From NCBI GenBank assembly GCA_963790585.1, contig CAWBOY010000004.1:310001-374000 (forward strand): DNA of 64,000 nucleotides. Reading direction: 5' to 3'. Position 1 is the stretch's first letter, and each line of letters begins with the position of its first letter. The position numbers were made by a program, and so were the translations under genes. Shown piece by piece: positions 28,233 through 37,234 of this stretch. The stretch comes from CAWBOY01 sp963790585. GTDB lineage: Bacteria; Planctomycetota; Planctomycetia; Gemmatales; Gemmataceae. The notes beneath the pieces were generated by a model. The model had not been told where the DNA came from, searched no databases, and saw only the letters and a list, made by a program, of their open reading frames with translations.

Positions 28233-31200
28233 TTAAGACAGTCCCAACCTCTTCAGTCGGCTCACCAAGGTACTCCGAGCGACGCCCAGAGCGCGTGCGG
28301 CTTCGGATTTATTTCCTCCCGCGCTTGACAAGGCTCGCACCAGCTGTTCGCGCTCGCGCCGGTCCGTCTCCGCTCGCGCATGCGTGGCGAGGGACGTGCT
28401 CGGCGGGACCAGCCGGGTCGCGTCGGACGAAATAAGAATGGACGCCGGCTCTGTTAAATCATCATCCGATAGGAAAGAGTGGCCGTCCGCATAATGGATA
28501 TTTGGGATGCCGATCGCCGTGCCGCCGGAAACTTCGATCGGCAGTTCCGCCGCGGTCAAAACCTGTCCCTCGGCAATCACCACGGCACGCTCGATGACGT
28601 TTTCCAATTCGCGGATATTGCCAGGCCAGGGATGGGCTTTGAGCAGCGCCAGAGCATCATCGTCCATGTGCAACGGCTCGCGCCCCGCACGGGCGGCATA
28701 GACACGAATGAAGTGCTGCGCCAATTCAGGAATATCTTCGACACGATCGCGCAAAGGCGGAACGGCGATCGAAATGACATTGAGCCGATAATAGAGGTCT
28801 TGCCGAAAGCGACCCGTTTCGATCAGGCCTTCGAGGTCCTGGTGCGTGGCCGCGATCAGCCGCACGTCGACGCGCATTGGCTCGCTGGAACCGACGCGCT
28901 CAAACGTCTTCTCCTGCAAGACGCGCAGCAACTTCGTTTGTACTTCGAGACTGATGTCGCCGATTTCATCGAGGAACAGCGTGCCGCCGTGTGCCGCCTC
29001 GAACCGGCCGACCTTATCGCGGATCGCGCTGGTGAAGGCGCCCTTAACGTGTCCAAATAGTTCACTTTCGAGCAACGTCGGGCTCAGAGCTGCGCAGTGG
29101 ACTTTAATGAACGCTTTGCCGGTTCGCGCGCTACTCTCGTGCAGCGCACGCGCCAGCAGTTCTTTGCCTGTCCCACTCTCGCCGCGCAGGAGCACCGCGC
29201 TCGGACTCGCGGCAACTTTCCGCACCAGATGCATGAGCTGTTGCACTTGCGGGCTCGATCCGACCATGCCTTCGGGCATGGCCGTCGCCGGTGCTTTTGC
29301 CGTTTCCGCACTGGCCGTCTCCGATCCATTCGTCGGCTTATCCGCGGGAACACTCACCGCTGTCCCACGGCTCCGGGCGTTGAGTTGGCTTTGTAGCGCC
29401 AGGATGCGCCGTTGCTGCTCGGCGATCTTTTCGACCTTGCTCTGAAGCTCATGATTCAGGCCTTCGATTTTTCGATGTCCCTCAGCGCTAACTAACGCCA
29501 AAACGCTTAGCTGAGACACGGCGGACAGGAGATTCAAGTCCTCGCGTGTATACGGGTCGATGATGCGCTGGCCGAGCACCAGAAGGCCCAATAATTGGCC
29601 TTCGTGCGACAAGGCCTGAGCAATGCCGGCGTTGATGAAGTGCAATTGCCTTTGCGCGGGGTCGGCCGGTGCTGGCCTCGGTCGAGCAACCACGGTCGCC
29701 CGCAGACGCAGCGCCTCGATCAATGGACAACCCGAAGACAATTCCGTCAGTGCCGGCGCCGGCCCGAGGGCATCGGTCATCAGATAGAGCGGCGGATCCC
29801 CTTGCCGCAAATAGACGGCCCCGCTCGAGACATTGAGGAGATCCGCCGACGTATGCAACAGGCGCCGCGCCAGTGTCGTCGGATCGACGAGTTGTTCGAT
29901 GGCTTGACTCATGCGCTGTAAGGTGCCATCCAACTGCCGTTTTTCGCGGCGATAATGCCGGTCTAGCATACTCTTGAGTCGGCCACGCACCGTATCGAGA
30001 CCAAGCATCAACAGCAGCGCCGTGCTACTGACGACCAGCGCCTGTCCGACAGATGGCCCCATGATGACGCCGCTGCCCACGACCAACATGCCGACAAAGA
30101 CGAGCCCATAATAGATCAAGCCGGCGAAACCGCTGACCAGAAAATAGACCATGCCAGAACTTAAAACTTGATCTATCTGCAATAGCCGATAACGTGTGAT
30201 GCTGATGGTAAACGCGATGGTAAAACAGAGGGAAGCCGCGAACATCGGCCAGCTGCCGCCGCCGCTGCCGAAGCGTTCCTGATCCCACATCGCCAGGTAA
30301 AGCGTGTAACTGATCGGCACGAGCGCCACCATGCTGCCGAACATGATCCAGCGGACCTGGTCCCGCTCGGTGACAGTGACCGCCAGCCGGTAGCTATGGA
30401 TCAAACAGGCGATGCTGGCGAGGTACCAAATCGCGGCTACCGCGAAATAGACGTAAATCTCGTTTTTCATCCACCAAAGAAGAGCGTCGACGAGCTGCGA
30501 AGAGTTGGTGCGGTCGAGCCAGCGGATCAGGGCGTATTCGGTCACGAGCAAAGCCAAGAAGAAGAGCGCGGGGCTATAAACAAGCGCCAAAACACGGCGC
30601 GGCTTGTGTTGCAAGATCGCCTTGGGCCGTGGAAAAAGCATGTAAAAATGCAGCGTCACGGCGGGCAACAAGATGCTACAGGTCATGAAGCCGAGGAGCA
30701 GAACCGGCTGCGTCACAATGCGCGACCAGTGATACCCGCCAATAAACGCCCCGAGGGAGACGATGCTAAGCAAAAAGAATTGCGACGCCGACCTATCCTG
30801 AGGTCGATTCCAAAAGACGATAGCGCCTACCACAAACAAGCCGAGCTTCAAGAAGAACCAGGCGATTGAAGGCACCAGATTGTCGATCGGCGGCAAACCG
30901 GAACGACAGACGACCGACCGCTCCAAACCGTTCGGGCCGCCACGCCGGAAATGGACGCGCACCGTTTGGTCGCTGCCGATGTCCTTCAAGTAGAGGAGCA
31001 GATCGGGCCAATTCTTAATGGGCGTCGAGTCTAGTTGAACGATCGTATCGCTTGGCTCCATCGGCTCCTGGTCGGGAACGCTTGGATCGAGAAACTGCGG
31101 ATAGAAATGGTTGACGACGGTTGTGAATGCGCAGCGTATACCGATGTCCGGCGCGAGCAGCACGTAGGCCAATACGGACAGGCCATAAATCAAAGAAAGG

Positions 31201-31343
31201 ACCGCAGCCGAGGCAATCCAGAAACGATGATTCACCAGCTGTAACAACGCCCGGATCTTGGCCCACACGGATCGCGACGCGGGGGCTGCCCCCTCCGGTG
31301 CGCTGAAACTGTTGGAATTCATAGAGCGCTTCAATCGTGTCAA
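28233..31343 (-). CDS. Membrane-embedded sigma54-type activator: PDZ-TM-GAF-AAA+-Fis
   Basis: Predicted one-polypeptide sensor-regulator of 1,036 aa. Order: TM helix (about 42-65), PDZ-like loop domain (about 95-140, EPSDTIVQLDSTPIKNWPD), about seven further TM helices (155-450), GAF domain (480-620), coiled coil (625-655), linker, sigma54-interaction AAA+ domain (690-925) and Fis-type HTH (1000-1036, NKSEAARALGVARSTLVSRL). Walker A is GESGTGKELL; Walker B is GGTLFLDEIGD. The sigma54-contact loop normally GAFTGA reads GAFTSA (29025-29042), which may alter sigma54 coupling. A membrane-held DNA-binding activator of this build is rare. Divergent from the hydrolase/helicase operon; target unknown. 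Confidence 0.9.
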   Translation of the reverse strand: MTRLKRSMNSNSFSAPEGAAPASRSVWAKIRALLQLVNHRFWIASAAVLSLIYGLSVLAYVLLAPDIGIRCAFTTVVNHFYPQFLDPSVPDQEPMEPSDTIVQLDSTPIKNWPDLLLYLKDIGSDQTVRVHFRRGGPNGLERSVVCRSGLPPIDNLVPSIAWFFLKLGLFVVGAIVFWNRPQDRSASQFFLLSIVSLGAFIGGYHWSRIVTQPVLLLGFMTCSILLPAVTLHFYMLFPRPKAILQHKPRRVLALVYSPALFFLALLVTEYALIRWLDRTNSSQLVDALLWWMKNEIYVYFAVAAIWYLASIACLIHSYRLAVTVTERDQVRWIMFGSMVALVPISYTLYLAMWDQERFGSGGGSWPMFAASLCFTIAFTISITRYRLLQIDQVLSSGMVYFLVSGFAGLIYYGLVFVGMLVVGSGVIMGPSVGQALVVSSTALLLMLGLDTVRGRLKSMLDRHYRREKRQLDGTLQRMSQAIEQLVDPTTLARRLLHTSADLLNVSSGAVYLRQGDPPLYLMTDALGPAPALTELSSGCPLIEALRLRATVVARPRPAPADPAQRQLHFINAGIAQALSHEGQLLGLLVLGQRIIDPYTREDLNLLSAVSQLSVLALVSAEGHRKIEGLNHELQSKVEKIAEQQRRILALQSQLNARSRGTAVSVPADKPTNGSETASAETAKAPATAMPEGMVGSSPQVQQLMHLVRKVAASPSAVLLRGESGTGKELLARALHESSARTGKAFIKVHCAALSPTLLESELFGHVKGAFTSAIRDKVGRFEAAHGGTLFLDEIGDISLEVQTKLLRVLQEKTFERVGSSEPMRVDVRLIAATHQDLEGLIETGRFRQDLYYRLNVISIAVPPLRDRVEDIPELAQHFIRVYAARAGREPLHMDDDALALLKAHPWPGNIRELENVIERAVVIAEGQVLTAAELPIEVSGGTAIGIPNIHYADGHSFLSDDDLTEPASILISSDATRLVPPSTSLATHARAETDRREREQLVRALSSAGGNKSEAARALGVARSTLVSRLKRLGLS

Positions 31344-31374
31344 ACAGCCCGCGTCGAATCTGCTTTTGTGCGCC

Positions 31375-31483
31375 AGACCTTAGAGCCTATCCGAAAAAGG
31401 GGTCAGGTACCATTGTGCGAAGCACCCTTCGGGCCGTTCCGGCAATGGTACCTGACCCCTTTTTCGGATAGGCTCTAAGGTCT
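31375..31483. repeat. Intact family F palindrome (empty intron site)
   Basis: 109-bp palindrome from AGACCTTAGAGCCTATCC to GGATAGGCTCTAAGGTCT, with inner stem AAAAAGGGGTCAGGTACCAT. The central 33 bp is the reverse complement of the centre at 17334-17416, i.e. the element sits in the opposite orientation. It lies upstream of the sigma54-type regulator. Confidence 0.93.
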
Positions 31484-31651
31484 CGCGCGGGGTCAAGTCT
31501 GCGAACCTGTCGCTGGCAAACCGTCCCATTCACTGTACGAAGAATTTTGAGGCCCGTCAATCAACTCGGTCTGAGGGGGAACAGTTCCAAGCAACTCATT
31601 TATCCTATCCTAGCTAGACTCCGATTAAGCCTAACGAACAGGTTAGATATC

Positions 31652-31709
31652 GGCGCCGAAAGTTAGCGAAAACTGACGATCGCGGCGCTTTTCGCTAACT
31701 TTCGGCGCC
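31652..31709. repeat. Perfect 21-bp inverted repeat
   Basis: GGCGCCGAAAGTTAGCGAAAA and its exact complement TTTTCGCTAACTTTCGGCGCC separated by 16 bp. It lies in the 563-bp divergent spacer 31344-31907, which holds no gene that I can recognise. Confidence 0.9.
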
Positions 31710-31740
31710 CGTCGTCATTTGTCGTCATCTCCCTAAAACT

Positions 31741-31768
31741 TTGTTTTATAAGCAATTACGTTGATAAT
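31741..31768 (+). promoter_or_regulatory. Possible sigma70-type promoter for the hydrolase operon
   Basis: TTGTTT, 16-bp spacer, GATAAT, in an AT-rich patch about 140 bp before the hydrolase start. Weak match, position-based guess. Confidence 0.3.
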
Positions 31769-31907
31769 GAGCCGAAAGCACACGGATTTGACTCGGAGCC
31801 CTTCCCTGGTATAGCATGTGCATTCGTCGATCAGGTGCCATCGTAGCTTTTTGGGAGAAGCTATAGGCCCAGGCGTCATCGGATCGACAATTGGCAAGGG
31901 AGCGTTT

Positions 31908-32756
31908 GTGAAGGCTACCATTGATTGGCAGGCTCTGAACGGTGCGGAATTCAGTCCAGGAGCGGGACAATCGGGCTTGGCCCATCTGAGACATTACACG
32001 ACTCGTTACGCGGTCTGGGGCGATGGCCCCCCGCTGGTTCTTGTACCCGGCTTGGCCGGCGGTTTCGAGCTTCTGGGACCCCTGGCGCGATTCCTCGCCA
32101 GGGACTTTCGCGTTATCAGCTATCAACTGCGCGGCGAGGACGATTGCTTCGCGCTGCGCCGTCGCTTCGATCTGCGCGACCTCGTAGACGATCTAAACGA
32201 GTTCCTTGATTGGATGGGGCTCGAGCAGCCCGCCGTGCTCGGCGTATCCTTTGGCGGCATCATCGCGCTCGAGTTGGCGGCTCGTCGCAGCCATCGGCTA
32301 CGCGCGCTGGCTCTGCAAGGCGTCGGCGCTCGCTTCGAGCGCGGCCTTCTGCAACAAGTCGCCAGCATGGTTTTGTCGCGTTATCCACTGCCGACCGACA
32401 GCCCCTTCGTCAACCAGTTTTTCAATTTGCTCTTCGGCGGCCGGCAACGCAAGAATCCGTTGTTCCATTTCGTCACACGACAGTGTTGGCAAACGGATCA
32501 AAGCGTCATGGCCCATCGTTTTCAGCTGGTCGAGGGTTTCGACATCCAGCCGCGCCTCGGTGCCGTCAAAGTTCCTACACTACTTCTGGCAGGCGACCGT
32601 GATGTGCTGGCCAGTCCGCAAAGCGTGAAGCAGCTGCAGGACGGGCTGAGCGGCGCGAGCCGAGTCACCCTGGCCGGCGCTGGTCATCTTGCCTGTGTTA
32701 CGCAACCGGAGCGCATTGCCGCCGAAGTCAGACGCTTCCTGCAGAGCGGCGATTGA
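31908..32756 (+). CDS. Alpha/beta hydrolase
   Basis: Cytoplasmic alpha/beta-hydrolase fold enzyme of 282 aa. The nucleophile elbow is LGVSFGGIIALEL (Ser near 120), the acid LLAGDRDVLAS (near 231) and the base His in GAGHLACVTQPE (near 259). The oxyanion segment is VLVPGLAGGFELL. GTG 31908 is preferred to ATG 31818 because AAGGGAG lies 6 bp upstream and the residues before it are not family-like. The helicase gene starts 12 bp after its stop, so the two are probably co-transcribed. Substrate unknown; a functional link to the DNA-repair pair is not established. Confidence 0.88.
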   Translation: MKATIDWQALNGAEFSPGAGQSGLAHLRHYTTRYAVWGDGPPLVLVPGLAGGFELLGPLARFLARDFRVISYQLRGEDDCFALRRRFDLRDLVDDLNEFLDWMGLEQPAVLGVSFGGIIALELAARRSHRLRALALQGVGARFERGLLQQVASMVLSRYPLPTDSPFVNQFFNLLFGGRQRKNPLFHFVTRQCWQTDQSVMAHRFQLVEGFDIQPRLGAVKVPTLLLAGDRDVLASPQSVKQLQDGLSGASRVTLAGAGHLACVTQPERIAAEVRRFLQSGD

Positions 32757-32768
32757 CGGAGCTGCCTC

Positions 32769-35387
32769 GTGCGGCACGAAGCCGATAGCATTGAATTTGT
32801 CGAACAGACGGCCTCGGCTGAAGCCGCGCTTGCCCAGCTGAATTCAGCCATCTCAGACTGGTTTCGCGCTCGCTTCGGTTCGCCGACTCTCGCGCAACGA
32901 CTCACCTGGCCGGCGCTCGCCGCCGGCCAGAATCTTCTTCTCAGCGCTCCAACCGGCACAGGCAAGACCCTGGCCGCCTTTCTGCCGTTCCTCTCGCGCT
33001 GGTTTACCGACCATTCACCCTGGCGGTCCGCATCCGGGTCGATCTATTTGCTCTATGTCGCACCCTTAAAGGCGCTTAATAATGACGCCTGCCGCAACCT
33101 CGAATCCCATCTCGCCGACCTTGCTCCGTATTTGCCAGCTGAGACCACCATACCGCGCCTTGCAGTGCGCACCGGCGACACGACGAACGAGGAGCGCCGC
33201 TCGATCCGCGATTGCCCGCCGGAAATCTTGCTGACCACGCCGGAAAGCCTCGCGGTCATGCTCAGCCAGCCGAATCTGTTGCCGCTGTTCGCCAATCTGT
33301 CCGGCATAATTCTCGATGAACTCCATGCCTTGATCGGCACCAAACGCGGCGCGGACCTGGCTATCTCTCTCGAACGAATCAACGCTCTCAACAGTACGGA
33401 GATCCAGCGCGTCGGTCTCTCCGCCACGGCGACGCCTCTTACCGAATCGGCGCGTTTTTTGGTCGGCGTCGGCAGGCCTTGCACCATCGCGAAGGTCGAT
33501 GACGAAACATCATTCACCATGGCTGTCACGCCGCTCGCCGAGGGCCTTCGTTTCTTTGCGGACCTGGTTCGCTTCCTCGAACCGGAATTGCATTCTTGCA
33601 CGTCGACCTTAATCTTCACGAACACGCGCGGCCTCGCCGAGCGTCTCTCCTGGGCCTTGCGCCAACGCATGCCAACCTGGACCGACGCCATCGCCGTCCA
33701 CCATTCGTCTTTGTCCGCCGATCGGCGCCGCGATGTCGAACGTCGGTTCAAAAACGGTGAGCTGCGCACGGTGGTCAGCAGCACCAGCCTGGAATTGGGC
33801 ATCGATATCGGCTCGGTCGATCAAGTCGTTCTGGTCCATCCTCCTGGCGATGTCGTTCGTTTGCTGCAAAGGCTGGGGCGCTCCGGGCACGGTCCGGGTC
33901 GCGTCCGCCGAGGCCTGGTTTTGACCTCCGGCCCCGGCGAGCTTATCGAGGCCGCCGTCACCGTCGCGTCCGGTCGCTCATCCCAATGCGAGCCGATGCG
34001 AACGGCACGTGCGCCGCTCGACGTTCTTTGTCAGCAGCTTCTCGGCATGGCCTGTGCGGGAACCTGCGATGCGGAATCCATATACGAGTTGGTTCGCCGA
34101 GCAGCGCCCTATCGGGATCTGAATCGTACCGATTTCGACGCCGCCCTCGCCTATCTCTTTGGCCTCGATCATGCAAACGAGACCTGGTTGCCGGCTCGAC
34201 TCGCCGGAGCGCCGGAGAGTTTCACGATCCGCGACCAACGCAACGCCCGGCTGATTCGCCGCAACCTCGGTACCATCGTCGAAGATGAGCGGGCCCCGGT
34301 CCTGCTGCGTGTCGAACCGGATTTGTCGACGGACGCGATGTTTCCCGAGACGCGCACGATCGGCCAGGTGGATGAACCGTTCGCGGAAAGCCTGGAGCCT
34401 GGCGATCGCTTCTTGTTGGACGGGCGTTGCCTGGAATTCCGCCGCCGCCAGGGCAGCAACGTCGTCGTCGATGAAGTTCCTGGCCGGCCGCGCGTCCCGC
34501 GCTGGGGCGGCGATGGATTGCCGCTGTCACCGGAGTTGGCGACGCGCCTTTACCTGCTGCGGAACCGGGCGGCCGAGGCGTTGCGCGAGGGTGCGGACGC
34601 ACTCTCCCATCTCCTGACGCACGATTACGGTCTATCGAGCGCTGCCGCCACCATTCTCGCTGACTATTTCCTTTCTCAGGAGAGCGTAAGCGAAATTCCA
34701 GATCCCGATACGGCGTTGATTGAAATCGTGCCCTCCGATCGCTGTACGACCTACTACATCCACACGCCGCTCAACCGCATCGGCAACGACGCCCTGGCTC
34801 GTATCCTAACTCACAGATTGGCGCGCGATCACTTCCGCGATGCGCTCGCCGTCGCGGCGGATTTGGGCTTGGCGCTGGTAATTCAAGGGGATCGGTTCGA
34901 CGCCTCCGCAGCCGAACTACCGGCCCGGCTCCGCGCCCTAATGGCTGCCGAGGCCTGCGAGGCCGACCTCCAAGCCGCGTTAGCCGACAGCCCGGCGCTG
35001 CGCGAGCGCTTCCGCCGCGTGGCGTTTACAGGTCTCATGTTGCTGCGAAATCCCGTCGGCAAGCGCCGTCGCGTCGGCGGCCCGGAATGGGGCGCGCACC
35101 AACTCTTCGATCGCGTTCGTCGACACGATCCCGCGTTCCTTCTTGTTCGCCAGGCCGAGCGCGAGGTCCGATCCGATCTATGCGACGCGACGACCGCGCG
35201 GCTTTATCTTGAAAAATTGCCGACCTTGGCGCTGCGCTGCCGTTGGTTATCGGCGGCTTCACCTTTCGCCCGCGCCTGGACCCAGCCGCTCGAAGTAGCC
35301 ACCGATCCCCTCGTCGCCCCCGGCGAAGCCTTACAACGTCTTCATGCCGCCCTGATGGGCGAGAGGGCCGCGGATGCGTGTGCTTGA
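32769..35387 (+). CDS. Ligase-associated Lhr-type DEXH helicase
   Basis: Superfamily 2 helicase of the Lhr group, 872 aa. Walker A is SAPTGTGKTLAAFLP (near 55), the DEXH box reads LDELHAL (motif II), motif III LSATATPL, and motifs V-VI are STSLELGIDIGSVDQVVLV and LQRLGRSGHGPGRV. The Lhr C-terminal region carries FLLDGRCLEFRR and VPRWGGDGLPLSPELATRLY. Length and the adjoining PdeM gene fit the 'ligase-associated DNA damage response' helicase. Start is GTG 32769, the only start near the domain. The usual ligase and exonuclease partners are not in the window. Confidence 0.9.
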   Translation: MRHEADSIEFVEQTASAEAALAQLNSAISDWFRARFGSPTLAQRLTWPALAAGQNLLLSAPTGTGKTLAAFLPFLSRWFTDHSPWRSASGSIYLLYVAPLKALNNDACRNLESHLADLAPYLPAETTIPRLAVRTGDTTNEERRSIRDCPPEILLTTPESLAVMLSQPNLLPLFANLSGIILDELHALIGTKRGADLAISLERINALNSTEIQRVGLSATATPLTESARFLVGVGRPCTIAKVDDETSFTMAVTPLAEGLRFFADLVRFLEPELHSCTSTLIFTNTRGLAERLSWALRQRMPTWTDAIAVHHSSLSADRRRDVERRFKNGELRTVVSSTSLELGIDIGSVDQVVLVHPPGDVVRLLQRLGRSGHGPGRVRRGLVLTSGPGELIEAAVTVASGRSSQCEPMRTARAPLDVLCQQLLGMACAGTCDAESIYELVRRAAPYRDLNRTDFDAALAYLFGLDHANETWLPARLAGAPESFTIRDQRNARLIRRNLGTIVEDERAPVLLRVEPDLSTDAMFPETRTIGQVDEPFAESLEPGDRFLLDGRCLEFRRRQGSNVVVDEVPGRPRVPRWGGDGLPLSPELATRLYLLRNRAAEALREGADALSHLLTHDYGLSSAAATILADYFLSQESVSEIPDPDTALIEIVPSDRCTTYYIHTPLNRIGNDALARILTHRLARDHFRDALAVAADLGLALVIQGDRFDASAAELPARLRALMAAEACEADLQAALADSPALRERFRRVAFTGLMLLRNPVGKRRRVGGPEWGAHQLFDRVRRHDPAFLLVRQAEREVRSDLCDATTARLYLEKLPTLALRCRWLSAASPFARAWTQPLEVATDPLVAPGEALQRLHAALMGERAADACA

Positions 35388-36024
35388 CGATTGGTTGCTC
35401 AGCCCGACACGCGCCGCGATTCATCTGCCCACAGCCACCGCCGTCGTCGCCGATCTCCATCTCGGCTACGAAAAGTCACGCCACCGCGCCGGCGAAGCTG
35501 TGCCCCTTATGCCGCTTGACATAATCCTCGATCCCCTCAAATCGATCGCGGGCCACGCTCGTCGCCTCGTCGTGGCCGGCGATATTTTCGAGGCCGGCGC
35601 CGACCGTGACATCGCGACGGAATTCGTAGCCTGGACCGAAAAGCACCATTTCGAGTTGATCGCCGTGGTACCCGGCAATCATGACCGCAGACTCGCCTCA
35701 CTCTCAGGCCTGCTGCCGATCTATACCGACGGCTTCGCCCTGGCCGACTGGCATATCGTCCACGGCGACGGCAAAATTCCCAAGTGCCGCGTCGTTCATG
35801 GCCACGAACATCCTTTCGTGCGCTGGTCACCGGCCCTTGCCGGCCCGTGCTTTTTGGTGGGCCCGGAACGCCTGATCCTCCCCGCCTTTTCAAGAGACGC
35901 TGCCGGCGTGAACATCCTCCCGGGCCGACGCTGGGCCGACCTGAGATGTTGCGTCATCGCGGGCGAACAGGTGCTCGATTTTGGTGATTTACGCGATCTG
36001 AGAAGGAAGATGCGCAAGGCGTGA
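35374..36024 (+). CDS. pdeM: Metallophosphoesterase PdeM (ligase-associated)
   Basis: Calcineurin-like phosphoesterase of 216 aa, of the ligase-associated DNA damage response endonuclease type. Metal-site motifs are VADLHLGYE (DxH), VVAGDIFEAG (GD), VPGNHDRRL (GNHD) and VHGHEHPFV (GHxH). It overlaps the helicase by 14 bp, a strong sign of one operon. Its 3' end overlaps the convergent DUF58 gene by 36 bp. The known pairing of PdeM with this helicase supports a repair or defence-related nuclease role; enzyme specificity is not shown here. Confidence 0.9.
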   Translation: MRVLDDWLLSPTRAAIHLPTATAVVADLHLGYEKSRHRAGEAVPLMPLDIILDPLKSIAGHARRLVVAGDIFEAGADRDIATEFVAWTEKHHFELIAVVPGNHDRRLASLSGLLPIYTDGFALADWHIVHGDGKIPKCRVVHGHEHPFVRWSPALAGPCFLVGPERLILPAFSRDAAGVNILPGRRWADLRCCVIAGEQVLDFGDLRDLRRKMRKA

Positions 36025-37143
36025 CGGCCGATAAAACTCCGTCTCCCCCACCAGCGCGTCTAGATAAAAAATCGGCCGCTGCCAGCTGCGCCGCAACATT
36101 TCCGCCACGCGAGTCGTGCCCGCCGCGACAACGACGACAGAGCCCGATGGAATCTCCGATTCTCCAGGAGTGACGACCGACGGAGTGTCGGCGCTGCCGC
36201 ATGCGACGACGGCGAGGCGGTCCATGAGGCGCTTTTCCAACGCCGGACCGGTTGGTCCACTGAGAGTCTCGATTTCCTCGCCCGCGAGGACCAGGGCGAG
36301 CTTGGCGCCCGGTAGCCGGCACCAGTCGGCGCAGATCGTGGCCGTCAGTTCCACAGCCTTCTCAAATGCTTCCGGCGCCACAGCGCGAGAATCGAGAATG
36401 ACGATCAAGTCCTCCCCGGCGGGATCTTCAAACTCTCTTACCATTAATTCGCCGCGCCGAGCTGAGCTGCGCCAATGAATCGCGCGCGGGCTATCGCCGG
36501 GGCGATAGGGTCGTAGGCCATAAAAACTGGCCTGGGCGTTGGCGTGTGGCCGCGGGCGGGCCCGTGTTTCCTCTTTCATTTCGGCGGCAATCTTGAGGCG
36601 GCGGCGAAAGCGGGCGCGGTGCAGCGTGCCGGTTTTCGGCCAGGCGAGCACCTCCATCGCTGGAGCCATGACGCTCCAGTGACGAAACAGGCCGAATGGA
36701 TAACCGCTGGAAAGCACCAAGGACTGAAGCAGGTAACGGCCGCGCTTTGGGAAAAACAGGCGGCCGCGCAGGATTCGCTTCTCGCCGCCATTAAGACGAG
36801 CCAAGCCCCAGGCCAATGTGGCGTCCGCGCCGCGCGATTCGAGGTGCAAGCCGATCCGCGCTCCTTTTCCCCTATAAGAGATCTCGACACTGCGAATTCC
36901 CGGCAGCCCGGCGACGATGGAGCTGGCGGACAGCCAGCGTGCGTCAAGATGGCGTAGTTGCAGTAATACCGCGATCAAATTAAGGGGAAATAGAACCAGA
37001 AGGCAACAAGCAAGCAGCGTAAGAAGATTGATCGTTTTGAGAAGACCGATCGCCAAAAGCAGCACCGCGACGATGAGCAAACAGAAGCCGCCCCATGTGA
37101 TCTCCCAGGAGGCGCTTCGCCCAGGTGTCGATGGAGAGTTCAT
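35989..37143 (-). CDS. DUF58 membrane protein
   Basis: Protein of 384 aa with two N-terminal TM helices (about 15-65) and the DUF58 core LRPYRPGDSPRAIHWRSSAR followed by RGELMVREFE (about 215-245), then a VWA-like strand IVILDSRAVA. DUF58 proteins usually pair with MoxR AAA+ ATPases, as here (moxR ends 91 bp upstream), in systems thought to insert cofactors or mature protein complexes in the envelope. The gap to moxR contains a palindrome. The 3' end overlaps convergent pdeM. Confidence 0.92.
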   Translation of the reverse strand: MNSPSTPGRSASWEITWGGFCLLIVAVLLLAIGLLKTINLLTLLACCLLVLFPLNLIAVLLQLRHLDARWLSASSIVAGLPGIRSVEISYRGKGARIGLHLESRGADATLAWGLARLNGGEKRILRGRLFFPKRGRYLLQSLVLSSGYPFGLFRHWSVMAPAMEVLAWPKTGTLHRARFRRRLKIAAEMKEETRARPRPHANAQASFYGLRPYRPGDSPRAIHWRSSARRGELMVREFEDPAGEDLIVILDSRAVAPEAFEKAVELTATICADWCRLPGAKLALVLAGEEIETLSGPTGPALEKRLMDRLAVVACGSADTPSVVTPGESEIPSGSVVVVAAGTTRVAEMLRRSWQRPIFYLDALVGETEFYRPSRLAHLPSQIA

Positions 37144-37158
37144 GGGATCCGGGCCATT

Positions 37159-37230
37159 TATATAGCCCGGCCTTTAGGCCGGGTCTGACTACGCCTAGTG
37201 TTTCACCCCCGGCAAGCCGGGGGCTATATA
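37159..37230. repeat. Palindrome between DUF58 and moxR
   Basis: Outer arms TATATAGCCCGGC and GCCGGGGGCTATATA, plus an internal GGCC...GGCC hairpin. It lies within the moxR-DUF58 operon gap and could attenuate expression of the distal gene. Confidence 0.8.
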
Positions 37231-37234
37231 AGGA

